The translations under genes were made by a program, and so were the position numbers. Shown here in pieces: positions 21,796 to 32,216 of a stretch of DNA of 64,000 nt. The notes beneath the pieces are model-generated. The model had not been told where the DNA came from. It did no database searches and was given only the letters and a program-made list of their open reading frames with translations. The stretch's first letter is position 1, and every line of letters begins with the position of its first letter. Origin of the DNA: Lepidostoma basale (lineage: Eukaryota; Arthropoda; Insecta; Trichoptera; Lepidostomatidae). The stretch is from contig JAHDVF020000503.1 in NCBI GenBank assembly GCA_022606425.2, positions 310,001 through 374,000 on the forward strand, given 5' to 3'.

Positions 21796-22327
21796 TAGAA
21801 GGAATGACGGCGATCTGGTCACTGTGAGAATCCTTGCGATGTGCGATTACGTCCGAGAGGTGGGTAGCACCCGTGAGGTCGTGACAATTCCATTACTCAC
21901 GCCGAGCTCGTGTGGCGGTGTGTGCAGGAGAAGAATGACCATCGGAATATTATGCAAATGGTGTTGAATGTCTGAGACGTTTTATGGCTCCGTCCGCAGA
22001 TAGAAATGGCGTATTTTTATAAGACCGGTGCTCTTTCGGCCGCCAGCTGCAGGTGGCCGTGCGCCGGCGGTGAGTGCAGCGGCGGCGCGCGAGCTTTTCC
22101 CAAATACCTTCGCAGGACGTGCGATATTGGACTTCAACTCGCGGGGAAGTCGGAAACCCTTCTGAAAGATTTCCTGGACATTTTTTTATAAACAAAACCC
22201 TCATTGACGCTTAGCTATTTGCCATTTATTTGTGAAGTACTCTTCCGTATTACGAAATGTGTTATCCATTTTTTTTTAAGATTTATTGTCAAGTTAACCC
22301 AAGCTTGTTACCGGAAAACCTTTTCAT

Positions 22328-22953
22328 GATTTCAAATTAAAATCAAATCAAATCAGATTATTCACTCAAAAGACATTACAAACAGCATAAATGTTTAAGG
22401 CATCTATTGAGTATAGGTAAAATATTATACACATACAACACAATACCTGGAAACCATTAGTGATGGTTCGACATTAGGAAGACAATATACTTTCTAAAGT
22501 CAAGGGTATTTGTCCCCTTTCGCACTTTCACTATTATGAAAGACGTCAATCTCCGAGGAGACCGCGTTCAGCAGATTAATTGCTCTTCCCACCGGTCTCA
22601 CCAGAGGCAGATTGGTTCTGGCGGCCGGTAGGTAAAACAATCTGTGCTGTCGCTGTCGGAGATATCTATCGGAGACAAAAAGACCAACATCCTCTAACAC
22701 GGCCGAGTTCTCGAAATATCCCCTGATTAATTTAAAGAAATGGGTAATGATATGCCAATCTCTTCGAAGCTGTAATGAATTGGTTCCAAGCATTCCTAAT
22801 AGAAATGCCGTGGGATAGAGCCACGGATAACTACCATACTCTCTCATGTAGAGATACCACAGAATTTTTTTTTGAACCCTCTCCAACATAACGGAATATC
22901 TCGCCTCGTGAGGACTCCATATCACAGGACCACTTTCGAGTCTGCTCCGAATG
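22328..22953 (-). mobile_element. LINE-C1 3' end with readable ORF
   Basis: Minus-strand frame 22925-22500 reads 'SPHEARYSVMLERVQKKILW', 'YPWLYPTAFLLGMLGTNSLQ', 'LRRDWHIITHFFKLIRGYFE' and 'SDRYLRQRQHRLFYLPAART', ending in a 3' UTR and a short TGATT tail. Only the last ~140 residues of RT/C-terminus remain. Bases 21800-22327 are GC-rich in part (22020-22150) and otherwise uncalled. Confidence 0.85.
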
Positions 22954-22954
22954 T

Positions 22955-23078
22955 TAGAATTCGAAAGAATCGACGTGGATGTAAGACTCGCTTTATGTAT
23001 GAATTTGAAGGAGTCTAGAGAGATGTGTCAGGATAAAATAGTGTGGCGGTCCATTCTCTCTACCTATCGGTATATGTT
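22955..23078 (+). mobile_element. LINE-T/G 3' end fragment
   Basis: Decayed coding end from 'ESKESTWM' to 'WRSILSTY', without a tail. Confidence 0.65.
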
Positions 23079-23860
23079 GTTGTTGTCTCTTCTTCTTTTT
23101 GTCCTGTCACACCTCCGTGGTGCATAGGGCCTCAAGGAACCTTCTTCACCCGACTCAATCACATGCCTGATGCCTAACATCATCCCAAGTGAGGCCTGCT
23201 GCTTTAACCTCGTCCTGCAAGGCTCTTCTCCAGGTGGTTCAGGTCTGCCTCGCTTCATCTATCCCCCATAGGAGACCAGTCTAGTACGCCCTGAGCGATG
23301 CAGGCTGGGTTCCGTCTCAGTGTGTGACCAATCCACTGCCATTTGCGTCTGGCAACTTGTTCTCTAATTGGCTTTTCGCCTGCCATGATACAGAAAACGG
23401 CATTTGACATTGTTTGGGGCCAATAGATCTTGAATATTGAACGAAGGCACCTATTTATAAATACCTGGAGTTTTCCAATAACGTCCGCGGTAGATTTACA
23501 AGTCTTACATCCGTACAGCAGTACGCTTTTAACGCTGCTGCTGAATATTTGGAGCTTGAGCTTTCTTGAAATGATACTGGAACGCCGTACAGGGCGAAGC
23601 ATAGCGAAAGCTCCCCTTGCCCTGTTGAGTCTGCTGGCTACATCTTCCTCCGTACCTCTCGAGCCTGTTATCATACTACCGAGGTAGCAAAAGCTGGTCG
23701 TAGTCACGGGGGACACCGTGGAGCGAGATTGGGTGAAGTCATTTGTGGACACTCGTAGGTCTACTGTCTTGGACATGTTAATTTTGAGACCTGCTTTTGC
23801 CGCTTCCTCGTGAAGTCTACACAGCTTCTGCTGTGTTATTTTTGTTGTACGTTACTTTAA
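23079..23860 (-). mobile_element. LINE-H 3' half
   Basis: Minus-strand frame 23776-23255 reads 'VSPVTTTSFCYLGSMITGSR', 'GTEEDVASRLNRARGAFAML', 'KSVLLYGCKTCKSTADVIGK', 'WQWIGHTLRRNPACIAQGVL'. A second frame gives 'KRGRPEPPGEEPCRTRLKQQ'. The tail on that strand is AAGAAG-rich. Order and motifs match RTE-type LINE C-termini. One frameshift near 23255. Confidence 0.82.
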
Positions 23861-24453
23861 ATGACGAAGTATTTTAATATTTTCGAATGTGTAATTGCGA
23901 AAAGCATTGGAATGCGTGTGTTCGTGGAGATCTGTCTTCCCTCGAAGCGGCATGTCATTGTTTGAGGAATGAAACTCGAAGAGCGCGATTATCCTCAATT
24001 GCTGACAATGCAATTCTCAGTCCGTCCCTCCCGAGCCGAGCGCCGCCTGGATAGCTACGGATATCTTCACCAGACAATGACAATTCGTTTGACATTCGCA
24101 CTAGTAGACCGAGTTATTACGTCCCATCACTAGAGTGCCGACACTCAAACTTTTCGCATATTTTTAAACAGGTTTCACGATTGTTAAGAAGAATAAGAAA
24201 AATAAACATGAAATAATCAAAAATAGTACTATAAAAGGAAAAAATAAGCCCAAAAGTGGAAGACAGCTGTATTTCAATTGAAAATACAAAACAAATATTA
24301 TTTTTTTTGTCTATAACCACGTTATGGTTATTACAATTTTTTAATTTTTTAATTATTTTTTTATTATTATTTTTTATTATTATTATTTTTTTTAGTATAC
24401 AACAGGTCGTTTGAACTCAATTTGGTCTCAATTACTGTACAAAATTTTATTTT
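23861..24453. other. No feature recognised
   Basis: Mixed GC then AT-rich low-complexity sequence (24320-24400). No supported frame. Confidence 0.35.
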
Positions 24454-24636
24454 TTAGCTATTATATTGATTCTCGTGACATGTGATAGGTAGCCAATCTA
24501 TCGCCATTTTATTGTCACGTGAATTCTACACCAGACCAAAGGTAGTGTGACAATCACACTGCCATCGCCGGGAATCGAACCCGGGACCTTCTGTATGGAA
24601 GTCAGAGCTCTTACCACTCTGCCATGAAGGTCGTCC
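24454..24636 (-). mobile_element. SINE-V, well preserved
   Basis: Minus strand: the head starts near 24636 with A box TGGCAGAGTGGT (about 24623-24612), perfect B box GGTTCGATTCC (about 24583-24573) and stem 'gggttcgattcccggcgatggcag'. The body 'gtctggtgtagaattcacgtg' and 'atggcgatagattgg' follows, then 'gagaatcaatataatagct'. Internal pol III promoter boxes of this kind define tRNA-derived SINEs. Confidence 0.88.
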
Positions 24637-24662
24637 AACTAGTTAGATTGATAATCCAATTG

Positions 24663-24768
24663 ATGCCAACTAGTTTCGTTTGGACTCAAGCTTCATAAAG
24701 GCAGTATAACAACTTGTTGTTATACTGCCCTGATGAAGCTTGGATTCAAGCGAAACTAGTTGGCATCA
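24663..24768. repeat. HH-D palindrome
   Basis: Two facing half-elements. Left: tgatgccaactagtttcg at 24661-24678. Right: its complement ending at about 24768. About 50-bp arms meet at the short cttg. The left (minus) core has TTTATGA and weak helix II; the right (plus) core is intact. Confidence 0.85.
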
Positions 24769-24779
24769 AATATAATAAC
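24716..24779 (+). ncRNA. Hammerhead ribozyme candidate, HH-D copy 1
   Basis: All type I elements are present in order. Helix I outer strand GTTGTTATA (24716-24724) and inner TGCC (24726-24729); CTGATGA 24730-24736; one extra A; helix II GCTTG/CAAGC (24738-24742, 24747-24751); GAAA 24752-24755; palindrome ACTAGT ending at T24760; H17 = T24761. Helix I returns as GGCA (24762-24765), loop TCAAA, then TATAATAAC (24771-24779), giving 4 bp plus 9 bp with one G-U. Predicted cut is after 24761. The extra A before helix II departs from the textbook core, so activity is unproven. Hammerheads of this shape are known in Penelope-like elements. Confidence 0.78.
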
Positions 24780-24859
24780 CATACCGTGGTTAAATACAAA
24801 GTTATTTTTTAATTATATATTTTTTAAATGTCTAACTAAAGTAAGTGACTTCATACGAG

Positions 24860-24935
24860 TATTTAAATTCATAAAAATCACCATTATGGTATTCTACAGT
24901 GTTAACGCGTTCAGTTTATCTAAAATTACCTATAA
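24860..24935 (+). repeat. Shared downstream module of HH elements
   Basis: Reads ttcataaaaatcaccattat then ggtattctacagtgttaac and gcgttcagtttatc. The same module follows HH-F at 28908 and 63962, HH-B at 29283 and (minus strand) HH-G near 39860. Confidence 0.75.
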
Positions 24936-24984
24936 TTAATTACATTTTCAAGAGTCACAGACGTTATCCAAAAGATCAAACAAG

Positions 24985-25268
24985 AGTCACAGACGTGATC
25001 CACCGGGTGACGACTTTAAAATGGAAATGAGCAGGGCATGTCGCTAGGGCTGCAGACGAAAGATGGACCAAAATACTGCTGAATTGGAGACCGAGAGACA
25101 CGAGAAGAAGAGAAGGAAGACCACAAATGAGGTGGAGGGATGACCTGGAACGATACGCTGGGGTGCTATGGATGCAGACTGCGCAGGAGAGATTGACATG
25201 GAGGGACATGGAGGAGGCTTTCGTCCAAGAGTGGACGGCGATAAGCTGAAGAAGAAGAAGGAGAAGAA
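24985..25268 (+). mobile_element. LINE-W 3' end
   Basis: Reads 'VTDVIHRVTTLKWK', a stop, 'AGHVARAADERWTKILLNWR', 'RRREGRPQMRWRDDLERYAG' with a frameshift, then a GAAGAAGAAGAAG tail at about 25248-25268. An imperfect duplication of 'agagtcacagacgt' lies at its left edge (24951 and 24986). Confidence 0.75.
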
Positions 25269-25317
25269 TTAAATTTTCATATAAAGTACTCGAATAATGG
25301 TTTGATATTTTTAAATT

Positions 25318-26160
25318 TTTTTAATTGTATCTCAATAGAGACGAAGAAACAAACTGGAAACTGAATATGGATGATCAAGGTGTTTACAGGACTTATGACC
25401 TGTCATTGGTTGGGTTAAGCACACGCTTTATGTAATTACAACATTCCCCATTCCACCATTGTTATTATGATCATGTATGATACATTTTTGGAAGTTGTAT
25501 ATATACTCCAAATCCATACATATCTTCACGTGGCAGTTCCAGTTAGCCATCTATGTAGATTTGATTGTACTAATTAATTTTTTAAGATTAATCTATACAA
25601 TCCATCCACTAACGCCATCTATGAAGAACGATTGTTTAGCATTTAGCAAACTACTTTATTAACACAATGCGAAGAGACTACCGCCTCCTAGCGCACTGTT
25701 AGAAGTCGCCTGGAGTATCCACTCCTATTTTATACGCCAAATAATTTACCAGAATATTTACAAATATTTGTGAAATGTATACTTATATCTGTATACGAAT
25801 CCTGGATTTTCACCTGTGGGTGGTTAATTAAAATTTTTAATTGTATCTCAATAGAGACGAAGAAACAAACTGGAAACTGAATATGGATGATCAAGGTGTT
25901 TACAGGACTTATGACCTGTCATTGGTTGGGTTAAGCGCACGCTTTATGTAATTACAACATTCCCCATTCCACCATTGTTATTATGATCATGTATGATACA
26001 TTTTTTGAAGTTGTATATATACTCCAAATCCATACATATCTTCACGTGGCAGTTCCAGTTAGCCATCTATGTAGATTTGATTGTACTAATTAATTTTTTA
26101 AGATTAATCTATACAATCCATCCACTAACGCCATCTATGAAGAATGATTGTTTATTTTTA
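25318..26160. mobile_element. Two M1 MITE copies in tandem
   Basis: Starts at 25325 and 25842 share about 315 nearly identical bases (attgtatctcaatagagacg onwards). M1 arms are inverted repeats; an outer arm motif 'gtatacgaatcctgg' is at 25793-25807. The first copy continues to 25775 with a tail (tagcgcactgttagaagtcg) missing from the second. Confidence 0.8.
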
Positions 26161-26233
26161 TGATATTATTTTTATGATATTTTTATCTTATAGATATAAA
26201 ATGATAAAACACTTTGTATTTGATCACGTTATG

Positions 26234-26297
26234 GTTATTATAATTTATGCCAACTAGTTTCGCTCGGACCCAAGCTTCATCAGGACAGTATAACAAC
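26234..26297 (-). ncRNA. Hammerhead ribozyme candidate, HH-D copy 2
   Basis: Minus strand, again 64 nt. Helix I outer GTTGTTATA (26297-26289), inner TGTC (26287-26284) pairing with GGCA (26251-26248) through one G-U; CTGATGA (26283-26277), extra A, helix II GCTTG/CGAGC with one U-G, GAAA (26261-26258), ACTAGT, H17 = T at 26252. Outer partner is TATAATAAC (26242-26234). Differences from copy 1 in both helices keep pairing. No second half-element follows. Confidence 0.78.
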
Positions 26298-26429
26298 TTG
26301 TTGTTACCTTGCCAACCTGCATCGCCCAGGTAGTATTCATACATTAATCTACAATAGTTCAAGGTATTACTTTCCTGCTCTGTGATTTATCCCTTAATTT
26401 AATGAATTAGGACACGTAAATTAAATTGA

Positions 26430-27590
26430 GAAGGCCGAAATGGGGAATGTTGTATTACACAAAGCGTGCTCTTAACCCAACCAATGACAGGTCGTAAATC
26501 CTGTAAACGCCTCGACCAAAACTAACTAACTAACTAACCATCACGCCGTCTCCCCGAAGGGGTAGGCAGAAAGAATGGACTGCCACACCTTTCTTTCCTG
26601 ACATATTTCTCTCGCTTCCTCAACATTCATACATCGTGTCATGCACGCGCGTCGATTTCTCTGACTCCTCACATGGCCGACATTCAATATTTGATTTATT
26701 TGATCGTGCCACGTTTTCCTTGGTCTTCCTCTATTTCTGGTACCATTTACATCATTAACATATAATTTTTTTACCATTCTTTCTTCATTCATTCTTTCCA
26801 TATGTCCAAACCATCTTAATGATCCTTTCATTATTTTGTTCATGACACCATCATTCGCACCGCATTCACTTCTTATATTTTCATTCGACACTCTATCATA
26901 CACAGAATATCACACATTCGTCTAAGAGATCTCATTTCTACTGCATTTATTCTACTTTCATCCTTCCTTTGCCAGTTCCATGCTTCGCTTCCATACATAA
27001 GGGTCGGTAGAAGAACACCATTGTGCACTGCCATTCTAGCTTTTTTGGATAGGTTTTTGTTTGCGATGACAACTTTAAGTGCACCATTCACTTTGTTGCC
27101 TGCCCTAACCCTTCTTTCAATATCCCTCTCCACTCTCCCATCTCTTGTAAACATACTACCTAAATACACAAACTCAACTACTTGCTCCAAGTTTTCACCA
27201 TTCACGCTAATGTTGCAGACCGTCGTGGTTTCTTCCTTTCCAAAATCATTACCTTGGACTTATTAACATTCATCATCAGATCATTTCGCATGCATACCTC
27301 ATACATACAATTCACCAGGACTTGTAGTTCATGCCTTTTGTCAGCAAGTAGGACAGCGTCATCCGCATACAAGAGACAGCTTACTGACACTCCGCTCATT
27401 TTGGCACCTACATCCAACCCTTTCAGCTCTCTCATCTCATCAACGCCTCGACCACCATATTATTTTTCCAATTTACATCTTCGTCTCTATTGAGATACAA
27501 TTAATCATTAAAAATGATAACCCGCAAGGGGTAAAGTCCAGTATTCGTCTACAAGTATTTGTATACATTCAAAATGTAATTAAATTAATT
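26430..27590. mobile_element. M1 MITE, split by LINE-T
   Basis: Left part 26430-26518 (ttaacccaaccaatgacagg...), right part 27442-27590 with the inner arm 'cttcgtctctattgagat' and the outer arm 'gtctacaagtatttgtatac'. The LINE-T insertion sits exactly between two copies of aacgcctcgacca. Confidence 0.85.
26519..27441 (-). mobile_element. LINE-T, ~0.92 kb, inside M1, with 13-bp target duplication
   Basis: Tail (CTAA)n at 26522-26540, hairpin, then coding sequence back to 'MRELKGLDVGAKMSGVSVSC' and YADD (near 27370). Frame breaks (about 26885 and 27240) split it into three frames; the first deletes part of 'MCGYSVYDRV'. Flanks aacgcctcgacca at 26506-26518 and 27442-27454. Confidence 0.93.
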
Positions 27591-27619
27591 ACTATAATTT
27601 GCTCCTTTACGTGTATATA

Positions 27620-27719
27620 AACAACAGAGCGTTTGATAATACATATGATAATCCTTAGGCAGGCGAAACATGTCATTAACGTAAAATATAATTAAACTTC
27701 TTGAAAACAGACGTTAACA
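27620..27719 (+). repeat. HH-A half element
   Basis: Plus core: tgataatccttaggcaggc then GAAA (27664-27667), ACATGT and C, followed by the arm 'aacttcttgaaaacagacg'. Helix II is degraded. Confidence 0.6.
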
Positions 27720-27856
27720 TGTACTATTGTTACCATTCTTTCTTCATTCATTTTTTCCATGTGTCCAAACCATCATAATCCTTTCATTATTTTGTTCATA
27801 ACAATTTCGTTCGCACCGCATTCACTTCTTATATTTTCATTGGACACTCTTGGAAT
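27720..27856 (-). mobile_element. LINE-T internal fragment
   Basis: Covers 'SNENIRSECGANEIVMNKIM' to the 'HMEKMNEER' region on the minus strand, without a 3' end. Bases 27857-28065 are uncalled. Confidence 0.7.
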
Positions 27857-28065
27857 TATAAGTATCATTAGGTGAGTTTGGGGTGCCCTGCTCGCAGAGT
27901 GCAGCTTAATTATGATTAATGGCAGCTGACTTGCTGGAAGGCCAGCGCATGACACGCTCGGCCAAATCTGACACACTTAATAGAACATACAAATGATCGT
28001 CTCCAAATCCCTATGCCATCTGCAACCGGAGACCAGGCTCTTAATTAACCGGCTTTCTTTATTTA

Positions 28066-28555
28066 TCATAACTAACTAACTAACCATCACGCCGTCTCCC
28101 CGAAAGGGTAGGCAGAAAAAATGGACTGTCACACTTTTACTGATGCGGCACGCCATCCTTCACTTTTCGCCCCGCGGGAGACGCGGTGTGATGGGTTGCG
28201 AACCTCATCGCCACCAATAGGCATCTCCCGCGCACATCGATCGTCCAACACCCACAAAATAAATCTAAAACAAATAATATAAAATACAATGATATAAAAT
28301 AAAATAACAAAATGAAAATATAATAATTGAACACAAAATGTTCTTTTTAGATGGTGCACATATTGACAATTTAATTTATGTTCCGCGAATCCACCGGTTT
28401 TTTTATTTAGCACGTAATGTAATAACACATTCTGTTTTTTTCGATGTTGCACATGTTGACATGGACGATCCGGACTTTTGTGTTTATTTAATTTATGTTA
28501 CACTTATCCACCGTTTTTGAAATTAGCTGTTATTAGGCACTTAACCAGCAAGAAC
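28066..28555 (-). mobile_element. SINE-S2, near full length
   Basis: Same layout as 18288-18830: CTAA tail at 28072-28085, hairpin, ccgcatcagtaaaag-type segment, GC-rich core, 'gagatgcctattggtggcgat', AT-rich 5' part. Its 5' end runs into the palindrome at 28532-28598. Confidence 0.82.
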
Positions 28556-28598
28556 TTAAAAATAATATTTTAAAGTTCTTGCTGGTTAAGTGCCTAAT
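28532..28598. repeat. Perfect 26-bp-arm palindrome at the S2 5' end
   Basis: attaggcacttaaccagc at 28532-28549 is mirrored by its complement ending at 28598, with a ~15-bp AT loop. The unfolded version of this sequence follows S2 at 18795. Confidence 0.85.
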
Positions 28599-28628
28599 AG
28601 AACAAATGAAAAATTTATTTTTACACAT

Positions 28629-28718
28629 GTCACGAGAATCAATATGATAGCTATAACCTTTACATCGATTTGGCTCGCGCTGTAGTGATGTAAAGAGCGA
28701 TTCAACAAAATAATAATA
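28629..28718 (+). mobile_element. SINE-V 3' end fragment
   Basis: Reads gagaatcaatatgatagct, 'tttacatcgatttggctcgc', 'gatgtaaagagcgattcaac' and an AATAATAA-like tail. This shows the 3' terminus of SINE-V (compare 41560-41655 and 62690-62765). Confidence 0.7.
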
Positions 28719-28739
28719 ACGATTTTTTTATGAATTAAA

Positions 28740-28938
28740 ACACTGTTTATTCAACTTTTGAGTTTATTTTTCTCGACATGTTTCGAAGTTTATATCGTTC
28801 TCTCGATGATGAACGTGTACGCCTTCGAAACACGTCGAGAAAAATAAAGTCAAATGTGGAAAAAAACAGTGTTTTAATTCATAAAAATGTCGTCATTATG
28901 GAATTCCACAGTGTCAACGCCTTAAGTTTATCTCAAAA
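28740..28938. repeat. HH-F element
   Basis: Left arm 'gagtttatttttctcgacat' (28760-28779) is answered by the right arm ending 'gtcgagaaaaataaag' (28834-28849). It is followed by 'aacagtgttttaattcat' and the shared module (28895-28935). Confidence 0.8.
28788..28849 (+). ncRNA. Hammerhead-like core, HH-F copy 1
   Basis: Helix I GTTTAT (28788-28793) and TTCTC (28798-28802) pair with GAGAA (28837-28841) and ATAAAG. The core box is TCGATGA (28803-28809; consensus CTGATGA), extra T, helix II GAACG/CCTTC with one mismatch, intact GAAA (28827-28830), then ACACGT and C28836. The U4C change is shared by all HH-F copies; activity is doubtful but the architecture is clear. Confidence 0.62.
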
Positions 28939-29039
28939 ATAATAATAATTATAAAAATAATGATAAAACGCCCTGTTGAATAAAAAAAAACAGTGTTTTA
29001 GTTTAATCAAATGATTTTAGTGAAATCTGTTGATGGTAG

Positions 29040-29325
29040 CTTATTTTAAATAACAATGGAATAATACGATGTTGTTTTAACTACTTCCACCTTTGTCTTT
29101 ATTTCGACAGCGACCGGTTTCGCCAGGTTCGCTGACATAGCAGGCAGTCTGTTCGCTGACAGTCTGTCGATGCTAGCATATCAGCGAGCCAGTCCAGTTC
29201 AGCGAGCCTGACGAAACCGGTCGCTGTCGAAATAAAGACAAAAGTGGAAGTAGTGTTTCAATTCATTAAACATTAATCATTATGGAATTCTACAGTGAAC
29301 GCGTTAAGTTGATCAAAATGAAGAA
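29040..29325. repeat. HH-B foldback element
   Basis: Arms 'ctttatttcgacagcgaccgg' (29096-29116) and its complement (29214-29236 region) face each other with ~95 bp between. GAAAC, ACCGGT and C are kept, and CAGC/GCTG can pair as helix I, but the CTGA box is largely missing (minus strand: cagcga, then GCC/GGC-like helix II). The shared module follows at 29270-29318. Confidence 0.7.
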
Positions 29326-29689
29326 TATATATGCAAGAACACGCGTCATGTCCAGACGATCTAGCCGAGATCACGATGAAAGTATTGTCAAATGTGAGGC
29401 TGTGTTAAGATAAGGCTGTCTGGGCCACACACACATGCACCGCTGGAAGAGTTACGTAATATTCACAGATTTCACATTAGCTGAGTCGTTTCAGACTCAA
29501 TTGCAGTCTGCAACAGAGTGTCTGTCAGCAGTGGCGGCCCGTGAGATGAATATAAAATCATATAATTGCTTTTTATCACGAGATTTGGGCACTTGCGTCA
29601 TCGACGTGCTGTTGAATTAATATTTTATTGAAATGACAACAGCAGATTTATATTTGTCTAGAATTTATAATGCATAAACCTCTTCTTCT
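29326..29689. other. No feature recognised
   Basis: No repeat match; a 61-codon frame at 29435-29620 has no motif. Confidence 0.3.
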
Positions 29690-29940
29690 TCCTCTTAGCT
29701 TAGGTCATATAACCTGCTTGTGACGGTGAGTTGTCCTGGGATGATGATGTCCAGCCATCTCTCGATCTTTTTGGCGGCCTTTCTGGCAGTCTCTTGCAGC
29801 TTGGGTTTTCATCTTTATCATTTTTTGCAATTCTTGTATTCTCCATGTGGTCCACGTGGTCTCTCCAAAAGCGCCTTCTGCTTCTTCCCCATCTTACTAT
29901 GTCCTCAACACCACACACAGACCTTATCGTTAATGCATAA
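29690..29940 (-). mobile_element. RTE-like LINE 3' end
   Basis: Minus frame reads 'GVEDIVRWGRSRRRFWRDHV', then 'RLPERPPKRSRDGWT' and a CTTCTTCTT tail at 29682-29695. A related copy is at 51985-52300. Confidence 0.7.
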
Positions 29941-29976
29941 ACATTTCGTAAAATCAACTCTCATACAAGATATTTA

Positions 29977-30200
29977 TTGTTTCTTGAACAATGAAATAAA
30001 ACTCCATATTAAATAATAAATACGAATGAAAAAGCCTAATTTTATAGAAGTTTTATTAAATTTTATGTGAATGATATGTTTCGCCTGTCAAAGGCATTAT
30101 CAAATGTCATTTTATATTCGGCAGGCGAAACATGTCTTTCAAATGAAATTTATTAAAACTTCTAGAAAAAATACGTTTTCATTCGTAATAATTACGCCAA
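29977..30200. repeat. HH-A foldback
   Basis: Outer arm ttgtttcttgaacaatgaaa at 29977, minus core 30073-30105 (TTGATAA, extra T, GCCTTTGACAGGC, GAAA, ACATAT), and a shortened plus half with ggcgaaacatgtc at 30123-30136. Confidence 0.72.
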
Positions 30201-30256
30201 CATTTTCGAAAACTGCCTTATTTTTCTTATTTTATTCGGGCAATATCCAAATATTT

Positions 30257-30957
30257 ACATTGGTGACATTGCACTGGATGTTGGATGTTGGGGTTCATCG
30301 TCCGGACCGGAAAAGTTTTCAGAGATCCCAATGTGCTCAGAGTCCTTATACAACGCGTTGGTTTGGAGCAGACCCGAAAGTGGTTCTATGATATGGAGTC
30401 CTCACGAGGCGAGATATTCCGTTATGCTGGAGACGGTTCAAATAAAAATTCTGGGGTATCTCTACATGAAGGAGTATGGTAATTATCCGTGGCTCTATCC
30501 CACGGCATTTCTTTAAGGAATGCCTAAAACCAATTCTCTACAGCTTCGAAGAGATGGGCATCTCATTACCCATTTATTTAAATTAATCAGGGGATATTTC
30601 GAGAACTCGGCCGTGCTAGAGGGTGTTGGTCTTTTTGTCTCTGATAGATATCTCCGACAGCGAGAGCACAGATTGTTTTACCTACCTCAGGTGACACTGG
30701 TGGGAAGAGCAATTTGTTTGCTGAACACGGTGTTTTCGGAGATTGACGTCTTTCATATTAGTGAAGGTACGTTCAGGGGACAAGTACTCTTGACTTAAGA
30801 AAGTATCTTGTCTTCCTAATGTCAAACCATCTCTGATGCGTTCCTGGTACTATGTTGTATTTTTATAATACTTTATTTGCACTCAATAGATGCCTTAAAC
30901 TTTTTCCTGTTCGTAATGTATTTTGAGTTAATAAACTGAATTGATTTGATTTGATTT
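30257..30957 (+). mobile_element. LINE-C1 3' end
   Basis: Plus-strand relic starting near 'DVGVHRPDRKSF', through 'SPHEARYSVMLETVQIKILG', 'YMKEYGNYPWLYPTAFL', a stop, then 'TNSLQLRRDGHLITHLFKLI' and 'DRYLRQREHRLFYLPQ'. It ends in an (TTGAT)n tail at 30938-30957. Confidence 0.85.
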
Positions 30958-31275
30958 GAATATTATGGCGAAAAGCCAATTAGAGAACAAGTCGCTAGAC
31001 GCAATTAGCTGTGGATCGGTCACACTCTGAGACGGAATCCAGCTTGCATCGCTCAGGGCCCACTAGACTGGTTCCCAATGGGGGGAAAGAGAAAACGAGG
31101 CAGACCTAGAGCCACCTGGAGAAGAGCCCTGCAGGACGATGTTAAGGCAGCAGGCCTCACTTGGGATGATGTAAAGCATTGGGCATGCGATAGAGTCGGG
31201 TGGAGAAGGTTCCTTGAGGCCCTATGCACCACGGAGGTGTGACAGGAAAAAATAAGAAGAATAAGAAGATAATAC
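30958..31275 (+). mobile_element. LINE-H 3' end
   Basis: Begins at the C1 tail. Reads 'YGEKPIREQVARRN', a stop, 'WIGHTLRRNPACIAQGPLDW' with frame changes, 'GKRKRGRPRATWRRALQDDV' and an AAGAAG-type tail at 31251-31270. Confidence 0.8.
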
Positions 31276-31796
31276 TCGTACATGTATAATGCCACTTGTC
31301 GGCCTTGCGGAGCACAGTTTGAGAACCGCTGCTCTAGAATGTGATCTATTTGACACTACAATTCGATCTTTCTAATTCTTTAGCCAGTTCGGCGATCTTT
31401 TACCTCTGTGGGCATCTACGCTCCGTGAAACGAAACAACGCGCCAAGCCGACTGGAGATCTAACAAGGCAGAATAGTGCCATATTTGCCTAAGGATTGGG
31501 CACGTTCTGTTGACTTGGTCCGCTTGGGATAGCGTCTCAAGGCCACCCGTGCGCCCGGGCAGAGGCACGAGCCGCGGGGCCCGTCCGCGCCTCTGCTCAC
31601 ACACTCCACAGCGCGAATAGCTAATATTCCAAAGTCAATATAGACGAGCACACACAATTATAGCTATGGCGCGATTCATTATAAATGCATCTACGGAATT
31701 GACACAGTGAAAATACTATCAACATAAACATTTAAAACTTATATTTTCACGTAGTTCATTGTTTTGGCCGAAATACTATGATACTTTAACATTACT
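31276..31796. other. Apparently unique sequence
   Basis: GC-richer at 31500-31600; no repeat match or convincing frame. Confidence 0.35.
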
Positions 31797-32210
31797 AAAC
31801 TAACCATCACGCCGTCTCTCCGAAGGGGTAGGCAGAAATAATAGACTGCCACAATTTTCTTTCCTGGCATATTTCTCTCGCTTCCTCAACATTCATACAA
31901 CGTGTCATGCACGGGCGTCGATTTCTCTGACTCCTCACATGGCCGACATTCAATATTTGATTTATTTGATTGTGCCACGTTTTCCTCGGTCTTCCTCTAT
32001 TTCTGGTTCCATTTACATCAGTAACATATAATTTTTTTACAATTCTTTCTTCATTCATTCTTTCCATATGTCCAAACCATCTTAATGATCCTTTCATTTT
32101 CATAACACCATCATTCGCACCGCATTCACTTCTTATATTTTAATTCGACACTCTATCATACACAGAGTATCAACACATTCGTCTAAGAGATCTCATACGT
32201 CTAAGAGATC
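31797..32210 (-). mobile_element. LINE-T 3' end with readable C-terminal frame
   Basis: Frame 32103-31807 (minus) gives 'MKGSLRWFGHMERMNEERIV', 'RNRGRPRKTWHNQINQILNV' and ends 'SAYPFGETA'. Farther upstream is frame-shifted. The tail is short (actaaactaacc). Confidence 0.82.
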
Positions 32211-32216
32211 TTATTA

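Noticed and set aside
29040..29325. HH-B as a hammerhead ribozyme
   Set aside because: GAAA, ACCGGT and a possible helix I are present, but the CTGA part of the core is absent in the copies seen. I list it as a related repeat only.
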